Shown here: one piece after another, positions 34,201-44,787 of the stretch
How positions within the stretch are numbered: position 1 is the stretch's first letter
How the letters are laid out: each line of letters begins with the position of its first letter
From: Costus lasius
Lineage: Eukaryota; Streptophyta; Magnoliopsida; Zingiberales; Costaceae
Direction: 5' to 3'
NCBI GenBank assembly: GCA_027563935.2
Contig: CM050447.1
Span: 19,422,001-19,486,000, forward strand
DNA: 64,000 nt
Program-made: the position numbers and the translations under genes
The notes under the pieces: generated by a model
What the model saw: only the letters and a program-made list of their open reading frames with translations
Databases searched by the model: none
Told to the model about the DNA's origin: nothing

Positions 34201-34325
34201 TGGACGAGGAGCGGGAGGCCATTCGGGAGATCCCGGAAGTTAGCGTGGACTCGTTGGCCATGACCGAGTTCATGAGGTACAGAAGGGACCCTTTCATGTA
34301 CGAGACAAACGTAGGTCCGAGATGA
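31239..34325 (+). CDS. CC-NBS-LRR disease resistance protein (NLR-2)
   Basis: Intact single-exon gene of 1028 codons and close paralogue of NLR-1, same strand, 6.2 kb downstream. The first 150 residues differ at only a few positions. P-loop GVGGIGKTT (198-206), kinase-2 LLVLDDVR (270-277), GLPLA and RNBS-D are conserved. The MHD site is VHH (about 485-487), as in NLR-1. A two-codon insertion (GEEEKEQPEL) precedes GLPLA, and one codon is missing near the C-terminus (MDEEREAIRE). The strongest divergence from NLR-1 is in LRR residues about 684-735. Its promoter differs from NLR-1 beyond about -75, and its 3' UTR is interrupted by copia-B 86 bp after the stop, so expression and 3' processing probably differ. 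Likely role: intracellular pathogen sensor; the effector cannot be deduced. Confidence 0.95.
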   Translation: MATFLDLLVARCLGSLAAFAEGEECKVLGVKKDVEMLQATLAKSTSFLQDAERKRQGDASINAWVQDLKDGVYDADDLIDLCAYRGRELLEARPPAAGAVSPLSSLSFRYRCKKCRNEMASAIKALGNRLKKITEDRSILSKLEQTREQAPPSHRQKSKQLEFQDETVGAQIEIASHNLISLVLNNEKHKCRVFGIVGVGGIGKTTLARKIFNDERIKGHFLHTVWLPVSEMHTDLLPAIFQGAGENVNAEAHNFSLQARAPHLLQDNFLLVLDDVRELFSWNFLLRPLIQNALGSVTVLVTTRNDAVATSMGASYVHNVEKMDTSTGWELLCKKIFAEGEEEKEQPELEETGRKIVERCDGLPLAIEVVGGVLACREKRKTEWEKVLESDSWHAQQIDELPKALRLSYEDLPSHLKQCFLYFALYNRSLFGYFDLYQMWMAEGFVVEQRDAASIEDLSEEYGKELTRRNLLKSSEQTVQNGVFVHHHLQALAAHLVGEEATSIDHRQPSNYVNPSSKIRRISMSNVGTELRLPMETTAQNCLRSLLVLDSPLMCVIRDEVFEKLTSLRVLYLSKTFINVLPDSLWKLLHLRYLNLRGTKIAEVSESIGKLVNLQYLDVSSCQELRKLPRALARLRNLRVLAMQMTPLTEAPKGVGRLLNLYHLYGFVVGPEEGCGLEELRTLHQLRCLSVTKMEWAKPGSCFPLSHVSFLKNLNVSWSPSLADSQIQGAAWACSRLSPRQSLQYLSINWFPGRRFPGWLMKLTAESFPHLVNLSLVDIPSCTELPPLGRLPRLKVLVVVRAISVRAIGDGFFGGRSTEGAPAFPKLERMKFIGMPNWEHWASVHAAFPNLRVLILNDCPKLSALPESLRRASKLHELHLYGTRSLREIADIPSVRTLYMSLEDANALESITDLPSLMILKIRGSFPELKHVSGFGALRQLYLKWLPPMERLPQWLLKLPEELRSAPSPAFRKLELYCWLPLLKKCLMDEEREAIREIPEVSVDSLAMTEFMRYRRDPFMYETNVGPR

Positions 34326-34411
34326 AGGCTCGTCCACACCTGTAAGTTTCAGCTTCCTCTTTTGTTTCTTTTCCTGGATATTGGAAGTCTGTATAGTCTC
34401 ACTGTTTAAGT

Positions 34412-35167
34412 TGTTGAGCCCATTAGGGCTAAGTGAATATGCTGGTCTAGAGGCGCTTTAGAGGTATAGGATTTTTTGGAATAAGAGAGAAAATCGAGTT
34501 GGAGGCTGCTGAAATTTCTGCTCTGCGTAGCTGTGATTGATTTTACGATCGGAATGTCATCTGTGGTCCGATCGAGCTGAGTTTTGGACAGCAGCCGGAG
34601 CACCTGTTTGTCTTCGTTCTGAACGGTGGTGATTTGATTTGGAGGTACGAAAGTTTCTCTGCTAAGCCCGAACATTTGCTGCAGATTTAGTTTTCTGTTT
34701 TTGCTGGGCTGCAATAGTTTCTGTGATTAAACGCACGATCAGCTGGTCATCTGTGATTCGATCGTGCTGGAAATTGGTTAGAAGTTAGAAAACTCAATAA
34801 TCTTTGCTTTCAAAGGGGAAGATCTGTTTTTATGGTATAAATAATTCTCAGATTTATTCAGAACGTGAGTAATATTTGAGAGACTGTTTTTGGTGATCTC
34901 TTTTGTGATTCTCTTGTCAATTTTATGATTATTAGCGTTGTATACTCCTTGTAACAAATTTGGACGCCTCTTGTATTTGTTTTACAACATAGTGGAGATT
35001 TTTAGGAGGACTTTGTGTCCCGTGGTTTTTTCCCCCGTCAATTTTGGGGGTTTCCACGTAAATCACTTGTGTTCTTATTGTGTGATTGAGATTGAGCATC
35101 ATCTAGCATCTATGTTATTGTGATTTATTTATTTTTCGTTGCGATACTCTCCATTCGATCCCCAACA
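34412..35167 (+). repeat. copia-B 5' LTR
   Basis: 756 bp. Compared with the 3' LTR it lacks about 50 bp after TGTTG, including the TCTCTCCTATGTGGAGAG hairpin. It has a TATA-like GGTATAAATAATT at about 34836-34848, which would drive rightward transcription. Confidence 0.92.
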
Positions 35168-35330
35168 AGTGGTATCAGAGGCAAGTTACTCGTGCAAAGT
35201 CTTTTGTATTTAAGATATAGACGTTAGCTTACGCTGTTTGAAGGGTACATACGTCGGTGCTTAGCACCCGGGCGTAGTCTCTCAGCCTCTGTGCTAATCG
35301 CTCAGTTTTGAACCAGATTAAGCACTTAAA

Positions 35331-36647
35331 ATGGAGAGTGGTTTTATAAAGATGGTTTGTTTGAATAGTTCAAACTATCACATATGGAGGAACAAAATGA
35401 AATATTTTTTATTTGTTAAGAGATTGCATTTACCTGTGTTTGCAAATGAGAAGCTTGAATCCAAAAGTGATGAGGATTGAGAATTTGAACATGAGCAAGT
35501 GTGTAGTTATATCCGACAGTTTGTAGATGATAATGTCTACAATCATATTTGTAGTGAGACAAAAGCACAAGTTCTATGGAATAAGCTTGAGACATTATTT
35601 GCTTCCAAGACAGGTAATAATAAATTGTTTTTGCTCAAGAAATTGATACAGTTGAAATACAAAGAAGGAAATTCTATGGCAGATCACTTGAATGAGTTTC
35701 AGGGTGTGATTGATCAGCTCCCTAGTATGGGTATTAAATTTGATGATAAAGTTCTTGGTCTTTGGTTGCTTAATACTTTGCCTAATTCATGTGAGACATT
35801 CAGGGTCTCCTTTACTAACTCGGCCCCTCATGGTATTGTGTCCTTGGAACTTGTGAAAGGAGGTGTTCTGAATGAGGAGATAAGAAGAAAGTCTCAAGGT
35901 TCTTCCTCACACTTAGAGATTCTCTTTACTAAAAATAGGGGGAGAAGTAATCGAAGAATTAATAAAAGCAGAGATAAAAGTAGAAGCAAGTCAAGATCAA
36001 AATATAAGAATTTTAAATGTCATCATTGTGGAAAGCCAGGACACATCAAGAAATATTGTTACCAATGGAAAAGAGACAATAGAGGTAACAATGAAAAAAG
36101 TGTAAAAAAGCATGATGACCGTGTTACTACCACATCTACTAGTGATGATTTAATTATTGTTCATGAATTTGAAGATGAGGTAAATTTCACTTATGATGAA
36201 ACATGTTGGGTGGTAGATACAACAGCTACTCGCCATGTTACTAGCCATAGAGAGTTCTTTTCTTCTTATACTGTAGGTGACTTTAGTGCATTGAAGATGA
36301 GCAATGATGTTGAATCAAAAGTTATTGGCGTCGGTAATGTGTGCTTGGAAACTAGTAGTGAAGCACAATTAATATTGAAAGATGTAAGACATGCACCTGA
36401 TATTAGACTGAATTTGATTTCAGTTGGGCAACTTGATGATGAGGGGTATCATAATGACTTTGGAGAAGGTAATTGGAAACTCAGTAGAAGATCACTTATT
36501 TTGGCTTATGGGAAGAAGTATTCTGGTTTGTATAGGACACAGTTTTTTATCTCTAAGTTAGTTGTCAGTTATGGCATAAGCGTCTCAGTCACATTAGTGA
36601 GAAAGGACTTGATTGTTTGGCCAAGAAGAACTTACTTCCAAGTGTAA
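35331..36647 (+). pseudogene. copia-B gag and protease
   Basis: The frame starts at the ATG at 35331 (MESGFIKMVCLNSSNYHIW) and meets a TGA at 35478. From 35481 it stays open to 36647. It includes the UBN2 gag, a basic stretch, a zinc knuckle CHHCGKPGHIKKYC (about 36019-36060) and the protease. The protease active site, usually DSGAT, reads DTTAT in WVVDTTATRHVTSH, so the catalytic loop is altered. The end of the frame leaves the conserved order after YSGLYRTQ, indicating a frameshift before the integrase. Confidence 0.9.
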
Positions 36648-37520
36648 AAAGTGCAAAGTTGAAGAAATGTGATCATTGTTTGGTAGGAAAGCAAAATAGA
36701 GTTTCATTCAAGAATCATCCTTCTCCCAGAAAGTCAGATCACCTAGAGCTAGTACATTCAGATGTTTGTGGTCCTTTGAAGGTACGATTATTTGGTGGTG
36801 CTATTTATTTTGTCACCTTTATTGATGATTATTCTAAAAAGCTTTGGACATATGCTTTGAAAATAAAGGATTAAGTGTTTGATGCATTTAAGTAATTTCA
36901 AGCCCTTGTTGAAAGAGAAACAAGAAAGAAGCTTAAATGTATACGCTCTGATAATGGTGGAGAATATGGTGGTGCCTTTGATGATTATTGCAGGTTATAA
37001 GGCATCAGACACCAAAAGACTACCCCGAAGACTCCTCAGCTTAATGGGTTAGCTGAAAGGACGAATAGAACCTTAATTGAGAGAGTTAGATATTTGCTTT
37101 CAGAAGCAAAGTTGCCAAAGTCCTTTTGGGGTGAAGCCTTAAAGATAGTGACTCATGTGATCAATCTATCTCCTAGTGTACCATTACAAGGTGATGTTCC
37201 TAATAAAGTATGGTATGGTAAGGATTTTTCTTACAATCACCTTCATGTTTTTGGTTGTAAGGCTTTTGTACATATCCCAAAAGATGAAAGGTCAAAGTTA
37301 GATGACAAGACCCATCAGTGCATCTTCATTAGCTATGGTGAAGATGAGTTTAGATACAGGTTTTATGATCCGGTAGAGAAGAAACTTGTAAGAAGTAGAG
37401 ATGTTGTGTTCTGTGAAGATCAGACTATTGAGGATATTGGGAAGTCAGAGGAGACTTCCAAGAGTTGTGAGATGAGTGTTGATCCTGCTTCATCAACACT
37501 GTTGGATAGCATAGTATAAG
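36560..37520 (+). pseudogene. copia-B integrase region
   Basis: In pieces separated by stops it encodes the zinc-binding end (KKCDHCLVGKQNRVSFKNHP), the core start (LVHSDVCGPLKVRLFGGAIY, TFIDDYSKKLWTYAL), CIRSDNGGEYGG, then LNGLAERTNRTLIERVRYLL, holding D, D and E. The pol linker follows (FWGEALKIVTHVINLSPSVP, RSRDVVFCEDQT). Stops at about 36873, 36895 and 37000 prevent expression. Confidence 0.9.
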
Positions 37521-37552
37521 ATAGTCCTCAACATCAAGGGACAGAACAAGAC

Positions 37553-38890
37553 ATGGTTGATGATGATGTTCCTACTAATCAAGTTTTTGATCAAATCTTG
37601 CAGGAATCTAGTGATATGGCTCGAAGGTCTTCTAGGGAGAGACGACCTTCTATTAGATACTCCTCTGATGAGTATGTACTCCTCACTGAAGGGGGAGAAC
37701 CTGAGTCCTATGAAGAGGCTATTGAATCTGACCAAAAACAACAATGGATTGAAGCCATGAAAGATGAGATGAAATCTCTGTATGACAACAATACATTTGA
37801 ATTGGTACAACTACCAATAGGTAAGAAAGCTTTGAAGAACAGGTGGATTTATAGGTTAAAGTAAGAAGAAAATGTCTCACATCCACGGTATAAAGCCAGA
37901 TTGGTTGTTAAATGCTTCAATCAGAAAAAGGGAATTGATTTTGAAGAGATCTTCTCTCTAGTTATGAAAATGTCATCCATCAGAATTATGTTAGGCTTGG
38001 CTGCTAAGCTTGATCTGGAGATTGAGCAAATGGATGTGAAGACTGCATTTCTTCATGGTGATTTGGATGAAGAAATTTATATGGAGCAGCTAGAAGGTTT
38101 CACAGTCAAAGGGAAAGAAGATAATGTGTGTAGATTGAAGAAGAACTTGTATGGTTTGAAACAAGCTCCCAGGCAGTGGTATAAGAAATTTGAATCTGTC
38201 ATGATTGAAAAAGGCTACAAGAAAACTTATTTAGACCATTGTGTTTTTACACATAGATTCTCTGATAATGATTTTATCATATTATTGCTTTATGTTGATG
38301 ATATGCTTATTGTTGGTCAGAATGCTTTCAGAATTGACAAGTTGAAGCAAGAGTTGAGCAAGCATTTTGTAATGAAGAATTTGGGTCCTGCAAGTCGAAT
38401 TCTTGGTATGCAAATTGTGAGAGATAGAAAGGTAAGAAAGTTATGGTTATCACAGAAGAAGTATATTGAAAAGATACTTCAAAGGTTCAACATGCATCAA
38501 GCTAAAGCGGTTAGTACTCCACTTGCTATACACTTTAGGCTTAGTCATAAGCATAGTCCTTCTACTGAGAAAGAGAAAAAAGATATGCAAAAAGTTCCTT
38601 ATGCATCTGCTGTTGGTAGTTTGATGTACGTCATAGTATGTACAAGACCTGATATTGCATATGCTGTTGGGGTTGTTAGCAGATTTATGTCTGAGCTTGA
38701 AAGAGAGCATTGGAATGCAATAAAATGGATTATGAGATATCTTCGAAGCACAATTGATTTAAAACTCTGTTTTGGTAGTGATGGACCTACTCTAGTTGGT
38801 TACACTGACTCTGATATGGCAGGAGATATTGACTCTAGGAAATCCACTTCTGGTTACTTGATTACCTTTGCAGGTGGTGCTGTGGCATGA
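37553..38890 (+). pseudogene. copia-B reverse transcriptase region
   Basis: After a stop at 37517 the frame runs to 37864 (NRWIYRLK, then TAA) and again from 37901 (MVVKCFNQKKGIDFEEIF). It contains MDVKTAFLHGDLDEEIYMEQ and the YVDD box (LLYVDDMLIVGQN), then YASAVGSLMYVIVCTRPDIA and GYTDSDMAGDIDSRKSTSGY. It ends at a TGA that replaces the tryptophan codon of the usual AVAWQS motif. Confidence 0.92.
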
Positions 38891-39262
38891 CAATCAAGGC
38901 TGCAAAAATGTGTTGCACTGTCAACTACAGAAGGAGAATTTATTACAGTAACTGAAGTATGTAAAGAATTGCTTTGGATGAAAAGGTTTGTGGAGGAACT
39001 TGGCTTTGTTCAAGAGAGGTATGTTTTATTTTGTGATAGTCAGAGCGCTATTCATCTTGGAAAGAATCATACATTTTATTCTAGATCAAAACATATTGAT
39101 GTGAGATATCATTGGATACGTGATGTGCTTGATAAAAAGTTGCTAGAACTTGAGAAGATTCATACAGATGACAATAGTGCTGATATGTTGACAAAGCCTT
39201 TGCAGAAAGAGAAGCTTGAGACTTGCAAATTGATTGCCGGATTGGCGAACCTCTCCACATAG
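38891..39262 (+). pseudogene. copia-B RNase H C-terminal region
   Basis: It continues the pol frame after the stop with LSTTEGEFITVTEVCKELLW, VLFCDSQSAIHLGKNHTF and the C-terminal NSADMLTKPLQKEKLETC. Apart from the stop before it, this part is well preserved. Confidence 0.9.
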
Positions 39263-39278
39263 TCGAGAGGGGGAGAAT

Positions 39279-40076
39279 TGTTGGGCTAATGGGTCTCTCC
39301 TATGTGGAGAGGGCCCAACAATTAAAAGCCCATTAGGGCTAAGTGAATATGTTGGTCTAGAGGTGCTTTGGAGACAAAGGGTTTTTTGGAACAAGAGAGA
39401 AAATCGAGTTGGAGGCGGCTGGAATGTCTGCTCTGCACAGCTGTGATTGATTTTACAATCGGAATGTCATCCGTGGTCCGATCGAGCTGATTTTTGGACA
39501 GCAGCTGGAGCACCTGTTTGTCTTCGTTCTGAACGGTGATGATCTGATTTGGAGGTACGAAAGTTTCTCTACTAAGCCCGAACATTTGCTGCAGATTTGA
39601 TTTTCTGTTTTTGCTGGGCTACAATAGTTTCTGTGATCAAACGCACGATCGGCTGGTCATCTGTGATTCGATTGTGCTGAAATTTGGACAAAAGTTAGAA
39701 GACTCAATAATCTTTGCTTTCAACGGTGGAGATCTGTTTTTATGGTATAAATATTTCTCAGATTTATTCAGAACGTGAGTAATATTTGGGAGACTATTTT
39801 TGGTGATCTCTTTTGTGATTCTCTTGTCAATTTTATGATTATTGGAGTTGTATACTCCTAGTAACAAATTTGGACGCCTCTTATATTTGTTTTACAGCAT
39901 AGTGGTGATCTTTGGGAGGACTTTGTGTCCCGTGGTTTTTTCCCCGTCAATTTTAGGGTTTCCCACGTAAATCGCTTGTGTTTTTATTGAGTGATTGAGA
40001 TTGAGTATCATCTAGCATCTTTATTATTGTGATTTATTTATTTTTCGTTGTGATACTCTCCATTCGATCCCCAACA
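39279..40076 (+). repeat. copia-B 3' LTR
   Basis: 798 bp. It aligns with 34412-35167 with scattered substitutions plus the extra hairpin-containing block near its start (about 39283-39337). NLR-1-type 3' flank sequence resumes directly after it. Confidence 0.92.
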
Positions 40077-40325
40077 TAACTTTCTCCATAAGATCAGATA
40101 AAAGAAAAAAAAATATATGTGCGTGCAATTGGTGTAATTATATGAGGCTGAAGAGCTGTTTGTGATTGGGATTGAGTAAATGTATGAGTGTGGTTTGTGT
40201 GTCATTTGTTCCTGGTGTTCTATTTATTGTGCGTGAGATAGTGCACACCATCTATTTGAATAAATGCACGAGTGATTCATAATTTCTTATGATAATTAGA
40301 TAATTGCTATACAACTTATATGATA
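40077..40325 (+). repeat. Displaced 3' flank of NLR-2
   Basis: It matches the NLR-1 3' flank at about 25066-25315 (blocks TGCAATTGGTGTAATTATAT, TATTTATTGTGCGTGAGATA, GAATAAATGCAC). This is the DNA that originally followed the NLR-2 stop codon and now lies 5.7 kb away behind copia-B. Confidence 0.88.
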
Positions 40326-41487
40326 ATCTATTTTAATATGTCGTAATATATGATTTTATTAAGATTAACTTGGGCTTAACCTTTGAAAAGTAATTTGAGC
40401 TTTGTTACAAGCATTATGGACATGATTATGATAAAACATATCAAATATGTTATAAGAAAAGTTATTTAGGTGATTTTGATTAATTTACATGATTCTTGGA
40501 TTGGTTAAGCAATTTAAAAGAATATATATTATTTTTAAATATACTATAATTTATAAATTTTGCTTGGGATATTTTACGATGTAAGCTTACGAATTACATG
40601 ATATCTAAATGTCTAGAATATGTGGCTTATGTGAAAGGATGATGCTACTTAAATCTTAAGAGTTAAGAGCATATGATAAAGATGAAATTGTATAATTGAA
40701 TTCCATAAAAGGATACTGCTCAAGTTAAAATAATTATTGGATATTTTATTAAATAGTATGAGATAATTAATTATAAAGTTTTATAGGAATCGATAAATAA
40801 ATTATGTACGACAAATGAACCATTATTGATTTCGAGCTACGAATGTAAGAGTTAATAGTACAAAGTTATGATTATATGTTTTTGGTGTAAAGTTGATTTG
40901 AACATTCATATATTCATTTATATGATAATGTGAGTTTGTGAAAAGTTCTAATTAAATTAATAAAAAATAACTAATAGTACTTAAATAACAATTAAATAAA
41001 ATTCAATATTATGTCATTGTGGATATTTACTTTGAAAGATGTTCATTTTGTAATTATATATATTGAGATATTAATTAAGTTTAGGAAATATTTTGATAAG
41101 TGACAAGGTTATGAAAGAATAATCCCATGATCAATATAAACATGTGAGTTTATGGCTTATATTTGTGATGTGATTCACTTATAAAAAATAACAAAAATCA
41201 TGAATGTATAATGTAATTACTAATTCCTCAGGATTACTTGATTTTTCTTGTTCTTTACTTTGCATTATTATTATTATTATTTGCATATTGAAATATGAAT
41301 ATGATGATAAATGTGAGTATGAAACTGTGTGACGAGTTTGTGTATAAATATAAACATGAGCATGAACATAAATATGATTATAGCATAAGTGAATATATAT
41401 ATATGGTTATGATTGTAATTATTACATGTGGCTAGTAGGATATAGATGATGCACTTTTAGAGAATGACCTATACAATAAATAGAATT
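40326..41487. other. AT-rich intergenic DNA
   Basis: No gene or defined element recognised. Confidence 0.55.
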
Positions 41488-41579
41488 TTTTTTATAAAAG
41501 ATACTATCAGTTTGCCAACCGTTTACATCCCAAAATAATAACTGACTTAGCTCAATAGGCTAGCTATTAGTTCAGACAT

Positions 41580-42400
41580 TTGAAACAAGTCTCTCTCTGA
41601 CATTTATTGCTAGCCAGTTTGCTACAGTATTCTCTTTTCTAGTTATATGTTAAAAAAGAATCTCTTCCTTTTCGCATAAAAGCTTAATTTCTTCAATTAG
41701 CACACGAACCTCTGTTGGCGGGTAGTTGTGATCATTATTTATGGCCTTTATCGCCTCCAAGCAATCTGATTCAATAATTATCCTTTTTCCCCTTCCAAGC
41801 AGATTGGTATGAAGGTATCCGAGTACAGATCTAATAGTAGTGAGTTTTGTGAATAATGGTGAGGGGCTTCTAAGGTGTGTTAATGCTGCCATTAAAGCTT
41901 TCCCATTTTAATCTCTTATAATGTATCCCATGCCAGCAGCCTTGTTCTGATTTATCCAAGCACCATCTGTATTTACTTTCAGTTGCCCAATTTCTGGCTT
42001 TTTCCATTTCAGGATCTCCTTGTGTCATTCCTATGTGCCTCCCCTAGTTGTTGATAATTCCTTGTACATTATCTTCCATTCTGCCAATGCTTCTCTACTT
42101 GTCCAAGTTGAGTTTGCTCTCCTCCCCTTGAAAGCTAACTCGTTCCTCCTTTTCCAAACCTGCCAAAAGGTGGTGAGAATCAGTGACTGAGTTTGTAAGG
42201 ATTCATCCATACCTTTAGCTATCAGTTCTCTTTCCTCCAAGCATCCTTTGGTAAGTTCTGCATCCTGAGTTGTTCCAAGTGATGAGTCCAGACCTACAAA
42301 GAAAAATTTCATTTGTGGAATATGTGCTCCACTGTCTCCTCCTCCTCCTTGCACAACAAGCATGTAGTGTCGTTTCTCAGCCCAAGCTTCCCTAATCTAT
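41580..42400 (-). pseudogene. LINE RNase H domain and preceding linker
   Basis: On the minus strand, a linker containing WQVWKRRNELAFKGRR (about 42140-42190) leads to an RVT_3-type RNase H. Recognisable parts are GYIIRD near 41920, then ESDCLEAIKAINND (about 41730-41775) and the end motif ENTVANWLA (about 41600-41630). RNase H in the ORF2 tail is common in plant L1 elements. Stops break the frame near 41910 and 42030. Confidence 0.8.
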
Positions 42401-44400
42401 AAAAGATTGGGAAGTATTTTATGTAGAAGTTTCCAACCAAAAACTTTTAATTTGTTAGTGACTGTTAGCTTCCACAGCACTTTCCATTTCTCGTCCTCCA
42501 TCCCATGACCTCTAGTATGCTTCAAAAGAGAATTGTATATGGATTTGTTAAGAGCGAGCCCATTAGAACCATTAGCCCAAATCCAAGTGTCATTCTTTTT
42601 CAAATCAATACTTAAACTATATATAGACCTGCATATCTCCTCATTTGCCCAATCTTTAACTATCTGCTTGTTCCATCTCCCATTATGAATAATATCAGCC
42701 ACCGTGGTGCCCATGTTTCTAGAGTTATCTATGAAAGTAGGTTTTTGATTAACAGGAAGATCCATACACCAAGGTTGGCTGAGAATGCTATTGTCTTTGC
42801 CATTGCCTATTTTCTTAATAATATGTGGTTTAATAAAATCCAAATCATGCATGAGGCCTTTCCAAGCCTAGCTGGAATTTTTATACTTCTTAGGATCCCA
42901 AGGATCTGAATCTCCATATTTGGCTTTACACACTTTAACCCACATTTTTATCTATAGAGTTAAGATAATCAAGGATTCTTTTGCCGTTGATGGCAGGTCT
43001 TAGGGTGGTAAGATCCTTTATGTGAATGCCTCCCTGGTTTCGAGGTCTTATGATGGTCTCCCAATTCATATGATGAATTCCCTTGCTCATGTTGCCTTTA
43101 GACCAGATGAAACCCCTAATCTTGGCATTAAACTTCTCTAGGTGGGTAGTAGTTAAACCATTAGTTATCATGCTATGAATAGGGATGGCTGAGAGCCCAC
43201 TGTTAGTAAGGGTAATTCTACCCGCCTGTGAAAGAAGAAATCTCCCTTGCCAGGACTGGAGCTTGTATTGGATTTTCCCCACACATAATTGATAAGTTTG
43301 TTTCAAACTGATCTTAGGGTCAATATGAGCTCCCAGGTAAGTGAAGGGGTAGGAACCGTGCACATACCCAAGAAGCCTAGCAATTCTCCTTTTAGTGTTT
43401 TCCGAACAATGCTTGGGGAAGAACACTCTAGTTTTCTCCTTGTTAACTTGTTGACCAGTGATAGGCTTGTAGGTTTGAATAATTTTGGCAAGATTTATAC
43501 AAGATTTTTGGTTTGCACGGACAGTTATAATAATATTATCAGTATACATAAGATGCGAGATAATACATTTGCCTTTTATGTTAAAGGGGGTGATTTTTTT
43601 CTTTTCAACAGTATGCTTCAGGAGAGAACTCAAAATGTTAGCAGTGATAACATACAAGTAGGGGGACAATGGATCTCCTTGGCGAATACCCTTATATTCA
43701 ATAAAAGTTCTAAACTGGACACCCTCAATATTGCAATTATATATGGGTGAGTGCAAGCAGGTCTCAATCTATTTAATAAAGGTATTAGAGAAATTTAGGA
43801 GCTTCATGGAAATTCGTATGACTCCTCTCTTAATAGTGTCAAAAGCCTTCTTAAGATCAATCTTGATGAGAATGATAGGATTTCTAGATCTGGAATTATG
43901 AAGGCTATGCACAAGCTCCTAGACGATACTTATGTTATCATGAATAGTTCTATCCTTGATAAAAATAGATTGCTCAGGACTAATAATATTGGAGAGATGC
44001 ACTTTCCATCGGTTAGCTAAGGCCTTGGCAATAATTTTGTAGTTTACATTACAAAGAGCAAGAGGCCTATAGTCATTTATAGCCTGGGGGTTGGGTCTTT
44101 TGGGGATAAATATAAGCTGAGTTCGAGCTTAGGAGTTAGGGATAGTGTGCTGCTCATGGAACTGAGTGATGACATTTAGAAAATCTTTACGAATGATCTC
44201 TCAATTATGGATGTAGAATTCAGAAGTGAAACCGTCCGGTCCAGGGCTCTTCCCCCATCTCAAATTTTTTACCACCTCGTTAATTTCCTCCAACTGGAAG
44301 GGGGAACACAAGTTATTATGGGTGTGATCCTTAAGCTTACACATGTAATTGGAGAGCATCACCTTGGTGCAGTTAGAAATAATAGGTGTTATCATTAGAC
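42397..44400 (-). pseudogene. LINE reverse transcriptase and zf-RVT region
   Basis: Minus-strand pieces include SPGPDGFTSEFY (about 44205-44245), KGIRQGDPLSPYLYVITANI (about 43640-43700), the active-site region read as MYTDNIIIT where functional elements have YADD, then FTYLGAHI and the zf-RVT part (GLALNKSIYNSLLKHTRG, VLWKLTVTNKLKVFGWKLLH). The catalytic change and the stops between 43760 and 44200 show it is dead. Confidence 0.88.
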
Positions 44401-44787
44401 CATAGATTAATATAATGTTCTCTAAAGACCTCCCTTATATGATTAGCTTCAGTAACAATGGCTTCATTAGGGAGTTTGATATGTCTAATTTGGTTTAGTC
44501 TTTGTCTAATAGTGACTTTTCTATGGTAGAATTTGTTATTAGCATCCCCTTATTTATCCAGTTACATTTAGCAAGAGTGTGCCATTTAATATTGATTTGT
44601 CTGGCCAAAGCTTTAGCTTTGTTAGTGAGGCAATTGATGTTCAACTCCTCCTCACTAGTGAGCACCCGGCTAGCCTCCAAGAGGTATAATTTATTTAATT
44701 CCATCTGAGTTTTTTCAAGCATGATATCCGGTTTGCTAAGATTACCCTGATTTCAATTTAAAAGCTTGGATTTAATGGAGCCAAGCC

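Larger units (their letters stand above)
34412..40076 (+). mobile_element. Complete but inactive Ty1/copia retrotransposon in the NLR-2 3' flank (copia-B)
   Basis: The element lies on the plus strand and is 5665 bp long. The LTRs are 34412-35167 and 39279-40076, both starting TGTTG and ending CCCCAACA. The primer-binding site TGGTATCAGAGG is at 35170-35181, and a polypurine tract (GAGAGGGGGAGAAT) precedes the 3' LTR. The flanks are TAAGT (34407-34411) and TAACT (40077-40081), a target-site duplication with one mismatch. NLR-1 has the uninterrupted CAACTTTCTT at the homologous site. Leader and coding regions are related to copia-A. Confidence 0.95.
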
